Shown here: in pieces, positions 13,615 through 24,970 of the stretch
How the letters are laid out: the number at the start of each line of letters is the position of its first letter
How positions within the stretch are numbered: the stretch's first letter is position 1
Assembly (NCBI GenBank): GCA_014773175.1
Contig: VXCM01000989.1
Coordinates: 281,533-345,532, forward strand
From: Lucifuga dentata
Lineage: Eukaryota > Chordata > Actinopteri > Ophidiiformes > Bythitidae
Direction: 5' to 3'
Length of the DNA stretch: 64,000 bases
Notes under the pieces: generated by a model
Told to the model about the DNA's origin: nothing
Databases searched by the model: none
Seen by the model: only the letters and a program-made list of their open reading frames with translations
Made by a program: the position numbers and the translations under genes

Positions 13615-13710
13615 AATTTTTTTATTTATCCAGGTAAGTCTCATTGAGATTTAAAATCTCTTTTCCAAGAGAGACCTGGCCAAGATGGCAGCACAGTTCC
13701 ACAATTATAG
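13615..13710. repeat. interspersed repeat with imperfect hairpin
   Basis: Contains TTATTTATCCAGGTAAGTCT, TCTCTTTTCCAAGAGAGACC and TGGCCAAGATGGCAGCA, a motif set I recall as widespread in teleost genomes. It abuts the truncated transposon copy C. Confidence 0.45.
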
Positions 13711-13792
13711 CACAGATACATAAGGCCACATTCATGTCATTTACAATATCAAGTCATTTACAATATCAAGAGTAAATACTGATCAAAGTAAA

Positions 13793-14266
13793 ACCTTAAA
13801 ATTCAATGTTTTGCCTGCTCATACTTACACACAATTGTAGAAAGCAAGGTCAATTTAATTTATCATAAAAGCAATCTTTTTCCTGGGACTATATTCCCTA
13901 GTGGAGACATACATTTTCTTGTAGTCCCATGATGGATTGGTGAAATTAAGTTACTTCGACAAAAAATAGACAGATACAGTAATAGATGTCAAAACAAATA
14001 TTGACATACAGCAGAAAATGGATAATAGACTTTGTGTTCACTGTGATGGATTATTTATCTCATGCACATTTCAAGTCTCTGCAAGTTGATTTTTATACAA
14101 ACAAACAAACTGAACCAAATGGCAGTCTGGAAGGTACGAAAAACAATTCTAATATTTACCACTCCAGTAGTATGTTCTGGAAAATAGTTGGGATTCATGT
14201 AATGTGTATGCAGGTTGTATTTATTAGCCTAAAATGTGCAAAATTACCAGTACATTCCTTTAAAAG
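13793..14266. mobile_element. DNA transposon family copy C, left end missing
   Basis: Shares CCTTAAAATTCAATGTTTTG, TTTCAAGTCTCTGCAAGTTG and AAAAACAATTCTAATATTTA-like blocks with copy A in the same orientation, and ends with an inverted-repeat remnant near TACATTCCTTTAAAAGG. The left terminal 160 bp is absent or replaced by another repeat (13615-13710). Confidence 0.65.
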
Positions 14267-14904
14267 GTTCTTATCTATTATTTTAGATGACTCTTGCATA
14301 TATAACAATACAGCAACCATTATACAGTTAATAAGAAAGCATAATTGTTGCATAAGCAGTGTTGACATGTATGAAAGTTATCTTGCTGCAATAACAATTT
14401 GGCAACTTTTCAGTCTTGGCCTTACATTAATTGTTAAGCCAAACTATACATTACTGCATTCTCCATAGAGAAGATGAAGATGAACATTCAAGTAAACTCA
14501 AGGTGTATGCTATCACAACAATTACATAAAGAGCCTGTACAAAATGGACACACCACTTGTCTCTTTCTGCAGCAGGATTGCTTGTGCAGAAGTAAAACAC
14601 TGGAGGAAGACTGGAGAACATTTTAAAGGTATTTAATCTATCAGCAGGAGAACCAAAGTGCACGAAAGAACCCAACAACAACTTTGGACTCATAAGATCC
14701 AATTATGAGGGGTGAAGGAGAGCTTCCCACTACTCTCTGCAGGTTAAGAGTTCATCTGCTGGGGATGAACAGAGGGATTACCTGCCCCAGGGACTGATTC
14801 CCAGGCCACAGGAAGTCTTTTAGCAACTGGTTAATCTTCTATGCTTAAAATAAGTAGAGAACACTGTACAAGAATAGAGTATCTGCTTAACCTGTTTCTG
14901 TGTT

Positions 14905-14906
<2 letters not shown>

Positions 14907-14939
<33 letters not shown>
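14907..14939. repeat. (GT)n microsatellite
   Basis: About 16 GT units. Confidence 0.95.
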
Positions 14940-14941
<2 letters not shown>

Positions 14942-15124
14942 CTGATTAGTATGCTTAGGCCATGATGCTACACTGTCAGCAGGGCCTCTGAGAGTAGCAG
15001 CACCATGAATTCTTTAGCATGAGCCTGCATGTGTTCTTGCTCTCATCAAGCCTGAGAAGACAAGCCCAGTCAACGGGAGACAAGGTGACACACACCCAGT
15101 CACACCCACACCCACACCCACAGA

Positions 15125-15128
<4 letters not shown>

Positions 15129-15162
<34 letters not shown>
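15129..15162. repeat. (GA)n microsatellite
   Basis: About 16 GA units, preceded by CACACCC repeats at about 15103-15120. Confidence 0.94.
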
Positions 15163-15164
<2 letters not shown>

Positions 15165-15575
15165 ATCATTTGGCGCACATCTATGCCTGCTTGGCTATTC
15201 TGAGTTATCAGTTATCTGAAGGTCCCTCTGGGCTACATGCAAACACATTACCTTTAACCATCTCATTCAGCTCAACACATTTCCTCAACACAGAAGACAA
15301 GCCAATCATACAATGTCCATGTGCACACACACATGAAAAATATCTGAGGGAATTTTCAGTCTCTTCTTCTCCCTCTCTGTCATTCTGCCTGTGGAGAACA
15401 CTGGCAGGAATCAGGGAGAAGAGCAGGGTTGCTAGGCGACAGGTTGTGGTTGCCATGGTGAATTTAAGTGGAACAGCTGGTCCAATCAGCATAAAGTGCA
15501 GGAAGGCGGGGGCATAGCCAGGGAATCTCATGCCAACACAGACAGACAGGAAGGAGAGGCTGCTGAGGCATGCGG

Positions 15576-15680
15576 GAGAGGAGAGGAGAGGAGAGGAGAG
15601 GAGAGGAGGATAAAGTAGGCTAATGAGNGAGAGGAGAGGAGAGGAGAGGAGAGGAGAGGAGGATAAAGTAGGCTAATGAG
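15576..15680. repeat. identical 52-bp copies around N in a GGAGA tract
   Basis: 15576-15627 is repeated at 15629-15680, with N at 15628. Each copy has a GAGAGGAGAGG pentanucleotide run followed by GATAAAGTAGGCTAATGAG. Same artefact pattern as at 475. Confidence 0.85.
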
Positions 15681-16549
15681 TGAAGTTGACCGTATGATAA
15701 CAGGATACTAAAAAAGGAGGGATGAGGAAAATGAGGTGGGAGGTCAAAATTTTAAGAATAGCCTCAAAGAGAAAAGCCCTGGCTAGTCAAACAATTAGAT
15801 TAGAAACAAAACTATGAGACAAGATGAAGGTAGCAAATATAAAAGGAAGACAAAAGTAGGCTAGGATTAGATCACAGATGTACTGTCACTGATAGATTCA
15901 TGAAGTCAGGAATCTGTTTTCTTAAGCGTCTTTGATAAAACTGGTTCAAGGCCTCCTTCACTAATTATTGCACAAAACCTCCAAGAACATTTTCCCCATC
16001 AGAGCAACACGAGAACAAACCGACCAAATCAAATTTACAAATCTGTGTAGATTTTTCACAGTAACACACCAACTGACTTGGCAGCTAGTGTAATCAAAAC
16101 CTGACAGAAAATATTTAAAGGCAAAACACAGACTGGAATATAAGAAAACAGCAGAGGGACCTTCACAGTTAGATGCAGCTGATGACAATGTGATAACACG
16201 GTGATAATGATAATGTAGTGGGAAAATGTGCGAGTCTGGGGATGAGGGATTTCATGGGCCCATCATCGGTTGTGTGCAATGGAGCAGTTTTATGTAATTT
16301 TTTAAAGTGGTTTCTGGAGGAAAGCTGGCGTCATCAACAGCTCTGATAGATGGGTGGAATATATTGGCTGACACTAGAGAAAGGTAGTGGGAGACAGCAA
16401 AGGTCAAGGAGGACACACAATGAAGAAATACAGGTGAAATTACAGGTTGATGTTCAAACAGGATCTACAGAGATGAACTCATGTTGAAAACCTTCAGTTC
16501 TCCTTTCACTTATTTAACGCCTGTTTCAAATATATTTTGGATCCCACAT

Positions 16550-16860
16550 ATATATCACCTCTGCTAAGGAGGTTATGTTTTCACCCATGTCTGTCAGTTG
16601 TTTGTTGGTTTGTTTGTTTGTTAGCAGGATAACTCCAAAAGTTCTGAACCACTTTTGACAAAACCTGATGAAAAATTGGAAGAAGCTATTAAACTTTGGT
16701 GGTGATCTGGATCCAGGGCAAGTTCCAGGAATTTAAAAGGATTATTTCTTAATATTGCACAATAGGATGTTTTTAAATATTTTTGTCAATTTCTTTCATC
16801 ATCAATAGTCAATGGGTGCAATTTTTGTCTAGGTCTGGATGAGGATCTGGTGGACTAAAT
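16550..16860 (+). mobile_element. teleost interspersed repeat fragment
   Basis: The stretch with CTCTGCTAAGGAGGTTATGT, TTGTTTGTTAGCAGGATAAC and GGTGGTGATCTGGATCCAGG matches, from memory, a very common fish repeat family (GCCAAGGAGGTTATGTTTTC type). No coding capacity here; class uncertain. Confidence 0.5.
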
Positions 16861-17433
16861 TATGCTTTTTGTTGCTTTTGCTTTTTGCTGTAACAAATAG
16901 AGCTAGAATGTGTAGCTGATTTAATGTTAATTTAATGCAGGCAAGCAGTTCTGAATTATCTTTTACAAATCTAGAAAAATATTATTTTTATTATAGTAAT
17001 TTTTTTTTTTGTTTGTTTAAGCCATTATATTATTAGAATAAATGAGTGACCTTCTTCTTTTTGTCTGTATTTATTGTGTGTAATTTTGTCTTCACTAATT
17101 AATGTGTGCAGTGCATGCAGCTGCATCTTTTTTTTTTTTTAAATTGAAAATGACTTACAAATAAAGTTAGTTTTCCTTTTTTTATGAAGACAAATAGACA
17201 GAACCTCCCAGGAGTCTGTTGTTTCTGATTCTGCCATGGTCGTTTCCAGGTACAGCACTGGATGGCACTTCCTGTTCTCTGGCACATTATCAGTTATTGG
17301 TTCCACACTCTATCAGGTTTCTGAGCTTGAACCCTGCGCAGAGACACACATAAATCCACACAAACAAGATGTGAAATTCAGTAATTCATTCCCATATCAT
17401 CAAATCTGAATTTAATTGGACTCAGTGTTGATG

Positions 17434-17484
17434 CACACACACACACNCACACACACACACACACACACACCCACACACACACAC
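17434..17484. repeat. (CA)n microsatellite with N
   Basis: CA run broken by an N at 17447 and one C insertion. Confidence 0.94.
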
Positions 17485-18527
17485 ATTCTTGATTCTCATC
17501 TTTTACGTACTGGAAACAATTTCATACATTGTATAAAGCCATATACAAGTCTTACACTCATTCAAAGCGTGTCTTCTGTGAGGAGGACACTTTTGCAGCA
17601 TTTTACATGAGCAAGCACAGAGGGGCGCGAGATGAACACAGGCTGCCATTGCTATAATCATGGCAGTCACTTTACCTTCACATCCCTCTCAACAGCAAAA
17701 TTATCTTGCCTCTATGTGTAATATTTGCATGTATTTTCCTTGGGAATAAGGAGGTAAACATGACAAAGCTCTAAATGCAACGAATTTGGATGGAGCACCT
17801 ATATGTGGAAATGTGTGAGGGAAATACTCGTACATTTGGGCGCTGTTGATGAATAGGAAAGGCTTTAGAGCTTGTTCAGCCCATAAGATGTCCATTCACA
17901 CAGAGCTCTCACTCAGTCACACCTTCCTCCTGTCACTCACACAAAGCATGCTGGGAGGCACGGTTTCCAGGGCGACCAAGAGGCACCTTTCCTTGATGAC
18001 GGTTCAGAATGCGGGGATGGAGAACATTAGCTTGCACCTCAGGTGTGGCAATCGGTGCCTATAGCTCAACCACAAGCAGAACAAAGCAACTGTGACCACT
18101 TTGCTAGAGAAGGAAAGAAAACAGAAATTATGAAAGACTGGCTGATAAATGACAGCCGAGCACAGATACACATGAAACAACGCATAGAGATGAAGCTGGA
18201 ACAAAAAGTGAAATCACCAAACAGCAATTGTTCTTCTATGAATTTAGGAGATTGGTTTCCGCTACTAGTTAGGATCCTCTCGAGCTCAGTGTGACAGAGA
18301 ACCAATTGGGACCTGAAACAGCTCTCTGGGTATCTCTTCACAGTGATAAATGAACTAAGCTGCTTCACATTTATAGTGTGAATTAAAATTTCACACACAC
18401 ACACTCTCTCAAAAGACCCTCACACTCTGTCCTAAATATGCAATAACACACTCTTGAATCCCCCTCAAGGCTCCGAAATACATTTTCAAAGAAATCCTCA
18501 GTCTGCTTAACACATTTTACATCCCGC

Positions 18528-18539
<12 letters not shown>

Positions 18540-18578
<39 letters not shown>

Positions 18579-18590
18579 CACACACATATC
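18540..18590. repeat. (CA)n microsatellite
   Basis: About 20 CA units with a GG near its end. Confidence 0.95.
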
Positions 18591-19404
18591 CTGTATCTGT
18601 ACACATGCATGCACGTAAGGGTAGAGGTACAAAAGAAAACGTTTAGAACCAACACAAACAGATCAGTGCAAAAATGGGTAGACTTTGTGATATTGTGTTA
18701 GTTTCTGTGAAGGCCAAATCCATTAAATTCATGAAGAGAAGACACAAACAGGGATGGGTGTGTCGTGTGCGACTGAATATAGTGGCTACAGAGACAAAAC
18801 AACACACTTCCACACACATCTCAAAAGAAACATACAGGGAAGGGAGATGGAGGAGCAAGTGGGAGAAGAAAGTGGGAGTGTGTGTGTGTGTGTATGCGTC
18901 ACAGAAAGTGAGTGAGAAGGAAGAGTGAGTGCATAGAGAATTGAGTGCAGTTAGCAGTGTTTCCCCCTCGGCTGAGGCATTAACAAGCCTATAATGGACC
19001 CTCTTAAAGAGCCGACTAGGATCTCCTCCAAAACTAACTGATTTAGAGTGGCCAGGGCCCCCATGGGCAGTGGCCAAGTCCCCCTCTGTCCCTCCCCAGC
19101 CCAGCCACAGGCAGCCCTGGTGGCAGGCGGCACAGACACACATTGTGTTTGTCTACTGAACCACAAGCAATAGTAGTTTATAACACAATAAAACACCATG
19201 AGGAGGCATTAATTGGATATAATAGCCAAGGAATGATTTAGATGATTTAACACCTTTTTTTCCAAGATGAGTACATAAAAGAGGGAGAAAAAGGAAGAGA
19301 AGAATAAAAGGGAATTAGAAATGGACTTACACATCACTTCTGACCTTCACTTCAAAGTTGTCCTCTTTTACATTCATCTGACACTGTCTGACACAGACAC
19401 ACGT

Positions 19405-19407
<3 letters not shown>

Positions 19408-19470
<63 letters not shown>
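19408..19470. repeat. (CA)n microsatellite
   Basis: About 30 CA units, among the longest in the window. Confidence 0.97.
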
Positions 19471-19473
<3 letters not shown>

Positions 19474-22400
19474 TACAAATATGCATTAACCTTCACATAT
19501 AGCAGTGAAAATGTAATACAGATGCAAAAACTTAGTTGTGCACAAATACACACATAATCCACAAAGCATGCAACTGTACATTTTATTATATTTTAGTCTA
19601 TATAGTGCATATAATGTCAAATATACAGTATAGAGTTTTAAAAGACTAAGTTGACTACCAGTCAACAAGCTTGGGAAATTTATTTTCAGCAGTATTGACA
19701 CCTGCATATACGCATATTGCATAATTTCTTCAGGGTTTGTGTGTTCCAGTATTCTCACAAATGAGTTTGATTGAAAAAAAAATATTTATTTCTATTTCCA
19801 AAATGGCACTTAAACAGCAGCATGAAAAAAATCATACACAGAATGGTTTTACACAAATAGTTCAATGAGAACAAGTTAATCCATTACAAGTAAAAGTCAA
19901 TAGCTGTGCATTAGCCAGTAAATGAGAAGAAAGATAAACAGTGCAAATAAAGAAAATTATGATAATTTCATTTAGACTGAAATAATAAGACATATTTAGA
20001 ATAAGTTTAGATACTGATCAAATGAAGTATTGCTGCATTTGCATGCAATAATGGAGATTTGAAAATATTTCCATTCGGACAGTGCAGCATTAAAATGAAA
20101 ATACTGTAATATTCCTGTTTACTGTAAAAAATAAAAAAAAAAGTAACCCTTGAATCGGTGACAGTAATTGGTTCTTCTCTCTCTTCTCTCTCTCTTCAAC
20201 AGAATTGATGCTGATAGGATATAGCAGGCTAGCTGGTAGGGAAAATATCACCAGCGTCACCCCTTTATCATTTTTGATGGCAACGTTTTATTGACAATAT
20301 GAGGATTGTGAAAATAACAGATTCTAGAGTCTCACAGCAAATTATCCCCAAGACCCCTCTCGCTAACCCTTCAAGATATTCATTCACCTTATCTCTCTTC
20401 CATTCTCCTCCGTACTACACCGTCTTTTCACTCTATATAGCACTGAAAGGGAGCAGGGCCTTGCATGTATGTACATAATTGGCACTTTACTGTCATATCA
20501 AATTCATATCAGCGCAGGTTCTTGGGCAAGGAAGAACAATGAGGACCAGACAAAAGCGTGGCTCCGTGCTCTGAGAGTCACCCTGATAACTGCAGCATAG
20601 GCCAGTCAATAAAACCAGTCATCTCTAATCTTCTTATGGGGGACTAAACACTTCCCACAGATACTCCACAATGACCCACTAGATGCAATGTTCACAACAT
20701 GGCACTAATATAAGGTACACCAAGAGGGAGGGAAACAATGGCTGGACCGTACCTTCTGTGCACAACCTCATCAAACTCATCTACAGCTGCATTATAGTCA
20801 CATCTAAACATACACTATTCTTTACTAGACTACATTCTTGCAACATTTAGAAAATTATGTTCCTGCAAATAGATGGTTTTACACTTACGTAAAAACAATA
20901 ATGTTAAAAAATTAATCTTGTTAAATTTCACAAGTATTTAAAAAAAAAAAAATTAGTCACCATATAGTAGCCTTATATAGTAGCCTAAAATCAGTTATTA
21001 TCCTAAAGGAACTCATGTTTGTTCAATATATAGTAGTGTGAAGGAATAAAAGGAACCTCATATTCTTTGCCCAGTGTTTTTGTAATGAGGAATAATGTAA
21101 AGAAACACCTTCCTCGGCTGAGCTTCTTTCACTCTCTCGCTCTCTCGCTCTCTCGAAGGAGCTCCTTCAACACACAAGACAAATGAATTAAGGTCAGTAT
21201 CTTCATCTTTTACTCTTTAGCTTTGTTTTGTCCTCTCTTAAATATTACAGCAATTGTAGCTTTCCTGATATTTTTCTGTATATGTTAATTATACACAGTC
21301 ATGGATTTACTAAATGATGAACGTTGTAGATTGGAAAAACCTATATGCGATTGTTCTATACCATTCCCTAAACCCTCTTTCTTTCTACTCCATCAGCCTG
21401 TCAGTGGAGAATACAGCTGTATGCAAAACCTCTCTGATGCTCCAACGCCCAAAACCTCTCAACTGGGGCCTATCCAATCTACAAAAAAAGTGTGGGGGAT
21501 GGAAAAGGTGACCGGGTGATGCTATATGTTATTACAGCTTTATCATTCACAACCATTTTCTTTAAAGCCACACATAATTATAATCCTACACCATGTAAAG
21601 CACAAATTACATCCCAGACAGAAAAAAAAGACTCAGACCTATTTCAGTTTTAAATGAAATGAACAGGAAAAATGTATGCGTGAACAATAATAATGGTACA
21701 CTTTCATTTAATATTTATAGATGATATTGTTTGAACATGTATGCCCTAATCACCATTTCTCACTTTCTCCCTGTATTCCCATCTCTCATCTTTCTCAGTC
21801 ATCTTCTCTCACTAATGATGTTTGGCTGAGGTGAGGGTTAATTGCAGGGTTAACCGATATCCTAGAAGAACAGTGTACTGTGAATATGAGAGTACAGCGA
21901 GCTTTAGTCACAGTGTGTAGATGGGAAACGCTGTGGATAGTTACTGAATCATTGCATGTATTCATACTGTACTGATGGGTTCAGTGTGTGTGTGTGTGTG
22001 TGTGTTGGCAGAGACAGAAAGAAAAAAAGGACTTTCTCTGTCCTTTTGTGTGGTTTGTGTTACTCCACATGCACTTATAAAACAGTATCGTCTGGGTATG
22101 AGCATCAGTAGGAGCAATGTTTTAAAGGGAGGTTAAATGTGTGCCTTTGTTTTCATCTGAGTGGCTGACATGCAGGATTTGTGTAAAAACTCACCTCAGC
22201 AGTGCCGTCACCTCTGCTCTCTTTCTCTGGGGATAAAAAAAAAAAAAAAAAAAAAAAAAATCTGTCTTACAGTATTACACTCATGCCAGTTTGACTTGTT
22301 TTACAGCAGCCAGTAATGAGTATCTATGGAGGTAGTTAGTTATTCAGTGTGCTCAGGCTGGAGCACGTGACTGAGGTTCAGTTTTAGTAATGTATTCAAC

Positions 22401-22539
22401 ATACATGCTAATGATAACACGTATGAATCCATGGCATAGTATTTAATCAGATGTTATAAGAAGATCATTCCTTTTTAAATTTTCATACAATTTCATTTTG
22501 GGAGATATCAATTTAAGGCTTCAATTTCTTGGCAGTAAA

Positions 22540-22592
22540 TATACACATTTAGGGTCACGTATGTGCACATATTCCTGTCTACATCCATATAT

Positions 22593-22631
<39 letters not shown>

Positions 22632-22670
22632 TACATGTATATATATACAGTATATATATCTATATATCTA

Positions 22671-22725
<55 letters not shown>

Positions 22726-22777
22726 ACACATTTAGGGTCACGTATGTGCACACATATTCCTGTCTACATCCATATAT

Positions 22778-22816
<39 letters not shown>

Positions 22817-22890
22817 TACATGTATATATATACAGTATANTCTATCTATCTATCTATCTATATACTGTATATATATAGACACACACACAC
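22540..22890. repeat. compound CA / TATA / CTAT microsatellite with a 180-bp tandem duplication
   Basis: A unit starting TACACATTTAGGGTCACGTA and containing a CA run occurs near 22541 and again near 22725, separated by a (CTAT)n run of about 50 bp. The second copy is interrupted by an N at 22840. The copies differ slightly (one extra CA in GTGCACA), so part of the duplication may be real. Confidence 0.8.
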
Positions 22891-23209
22891 ACACGCACAC
22901 ACAATTTGAGCGAAATCTGTCAGATGTACAATAAACTTACAGAAACAGACAGGATAATGACCCTTTTCTATTGGCCGTGTCACAAACAGATCAATGCAAA
23001 CAGCTCATGACATTTATCAGATAGAGTCAAGGACCTCCATATTATTGCTGAAGCTCACCTTGCTGGTCAAGTGGATCAACATTATTGATATGGAAAGGAC
23101 AACTGCTTGCTACTCATTTATCTACAAAACAGCTAAATGAGGAAAAGCCAAAGACAACATGTATCAAATAATACTTTGAGGAATTGTGCTTTTGTATTTA
23201 TAATATGCC

Positions 23210-23211
<2 letters not shown>

Positions 23212-23244
<33 letters not shown>
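23212..23244. repeat. (GT)n microsatellite
   Basis: About 15 GT units. Confidence 0.94.
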
Positions 23245-23246
<2 letters not shown>

Positions 23247-23371
23247 AAACCATTGTTCTGACACACAGGTGACAGTTCATCTCTCAACAAATGTGCAGCA
23301 CAATTTTTATCATTGTGAAATGATGAACGCTGACATCTGTGATGTTGTTTGACTGAAACTCACATGAGGAG

Positions 23372-23511
23372 GAGTAGCAATTAAAATAAAATAAAATAAA
23401 ATAAAATAAAATAAAATAAAATAAAATAAAATAAAATGNGAGTAGCAATTAAAATAAAATAAAATAAAATAAAATAAAATAAAATAAAATAAAATAAAAT
23501 AAAATAAAATG
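23372..23511. repeat. AAAAT pentanucleotide satellite with N-centred duplication
   Basis: (TAAAA)n runs occupy about 23383-23510. The unique lead-in GAGTAGCAATT occurs at 23372 and again at 23440, right after the N at 23439, so the tract is probably one repeat assembled twice. True length uncertain. Confidence 0.85.
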
Positions 23512-23962
23512 AAAACACCATGATAGTCCTGGAATTTAAAGCTGTATAGAAAAATGTTAGCAGATGAAAAACACTTTAAAATGATTAATAATTTGTTAGG
23601 TGTGCATAATACGTACAGCCTTAAGAATGAAGTACAGTAGACACTAAATCTACATTTTTTATGGCATATTATCACAGGAATAAAGGAAGTACAATGTTTA
23701 GTAATTTAGGCTACAATTAATGTTATAGCAGAACAAGTAGTATTTGGTAACAGAATCCCTAAATTCTGTTATAATGATATTTTTTCTACTTGAATATGAG
23801 CTTACCTGTGACCATGTAGACCACAATATCTCAATATCTTTACTGAGGCTCTACAAAAACAAAACAGTGTTTCATCCTGAGGACAGAGAGAAATTATGAG
23901 ACTTTACATCCAAATTACTGTAAACCTGCCTCCAACTTTGTGCTGCTTTAGGTTACTCAGAG

Positions 23963-23966
<4 letters not shown>

Positions 23967-24001
<35 letters not shown>
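23967..24001. repeat. (CT)n microsatellite
   Basis: About 17 CT units. Confidence 0.95.
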
Positions 24002-24002
<1 letters not shown>

Positions 24003-24865
24003 GTATACAAGAGTTGGTAACAGCCATGTTGCACGGTTTAATGTAGGATAGTGTTTGTTATATCTTGCCATATATTATGCCTCCTTGCAGGGGCCCCTTG
24101 CATTCAAATCAGCGGCAGGCTGCCTGATCGTAGAGGACAGCTCACTAGGCCCCTTGAATTGTTCACCAGGAACAATGGATCCCTTTGTCAATGTGTTTCT
24201 CTTTCTCTCCCTGGACAATACTAGAGGGTCCTTCTGGCTCTCTGCACTTAAGAAATGTTTGCAAAATTACACCTCTTTATATGCCTCTCAAAACAAGTAG
24301 CTGTGCCAGTAGAAAAGTGTGTGAAGTTTGGGGAAAAAATGCACCAAAGATTGTGTGTTTTCTCACTGATGAACTTCAGCCAGCAATATTTTAAAATTTT
24401 GAGCAGTCAAGAAAAAGTTTTTGAGATGCGTTTTTCTTATGAGTTGTTTAAACATGCAAAATAAAGAGAAATAACAAAGACGTTTTACAATTAAAAAAAA
24501 GTACAAAAAAATCAACATCATCTATGTCAAATTGTTAAGATACATGCATTGCTCCAAAAGATGTCAATTAACGCTAACCCCCCNCAAACGCTTCTGATCT
24601 GCTGATGAAGGAATATGGCATTTAACGACAGAATGTCTGTGCTGTGTTTCAGATTATTAACTATAAATTCTAAATAACGAGTTTATAGTGCATTGCTGCC
24701 CACTGGGCCACAGCGCTGACCTCCTTCACCACCTCCTCCTCACATGAACAGGCCCAAAAGATGCCCAGCTGTGCCTATCCGGGCCTTCAACAGCATTTCG
24801 GAAATCGGTATGATTTCCCTGGGAATGTTCGCACTCCACACCGGGACAATTTCTGCTACAATGTC

Positions 24866-24866
24866 A

Positions 24867-24954
<88 letters not shown>

Positions 24955-24970
24955 TTAGTATTATTATTAT
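24866..24970. repeat. (ATT)n then (AGT)n trinucleotide tract
   Basis: About 18 ATT units change cleanly to about nine AGT units and then mixed TTAGTA. Compound trinucleotide repeat over 100 bp. Confidence 0.95.

Noticed and set aside
13986..14468. 160-codon open frame on the + strand
   Set aside because: Mostly inside transposon copy C and its AT-rich flank; no protein family resemblance.
18643..19143. 166-codon open frame on the minus strand
   Set aside because: No recognisable domain, composition follows CA/GT runs, and no splice or promoter context.
22498..22934. long frames across the CA/CTAT tract
   Set aside because: Translated microsatellites (Thr-His and Ile-Tyr-Leu-Ser repeats), not genes.
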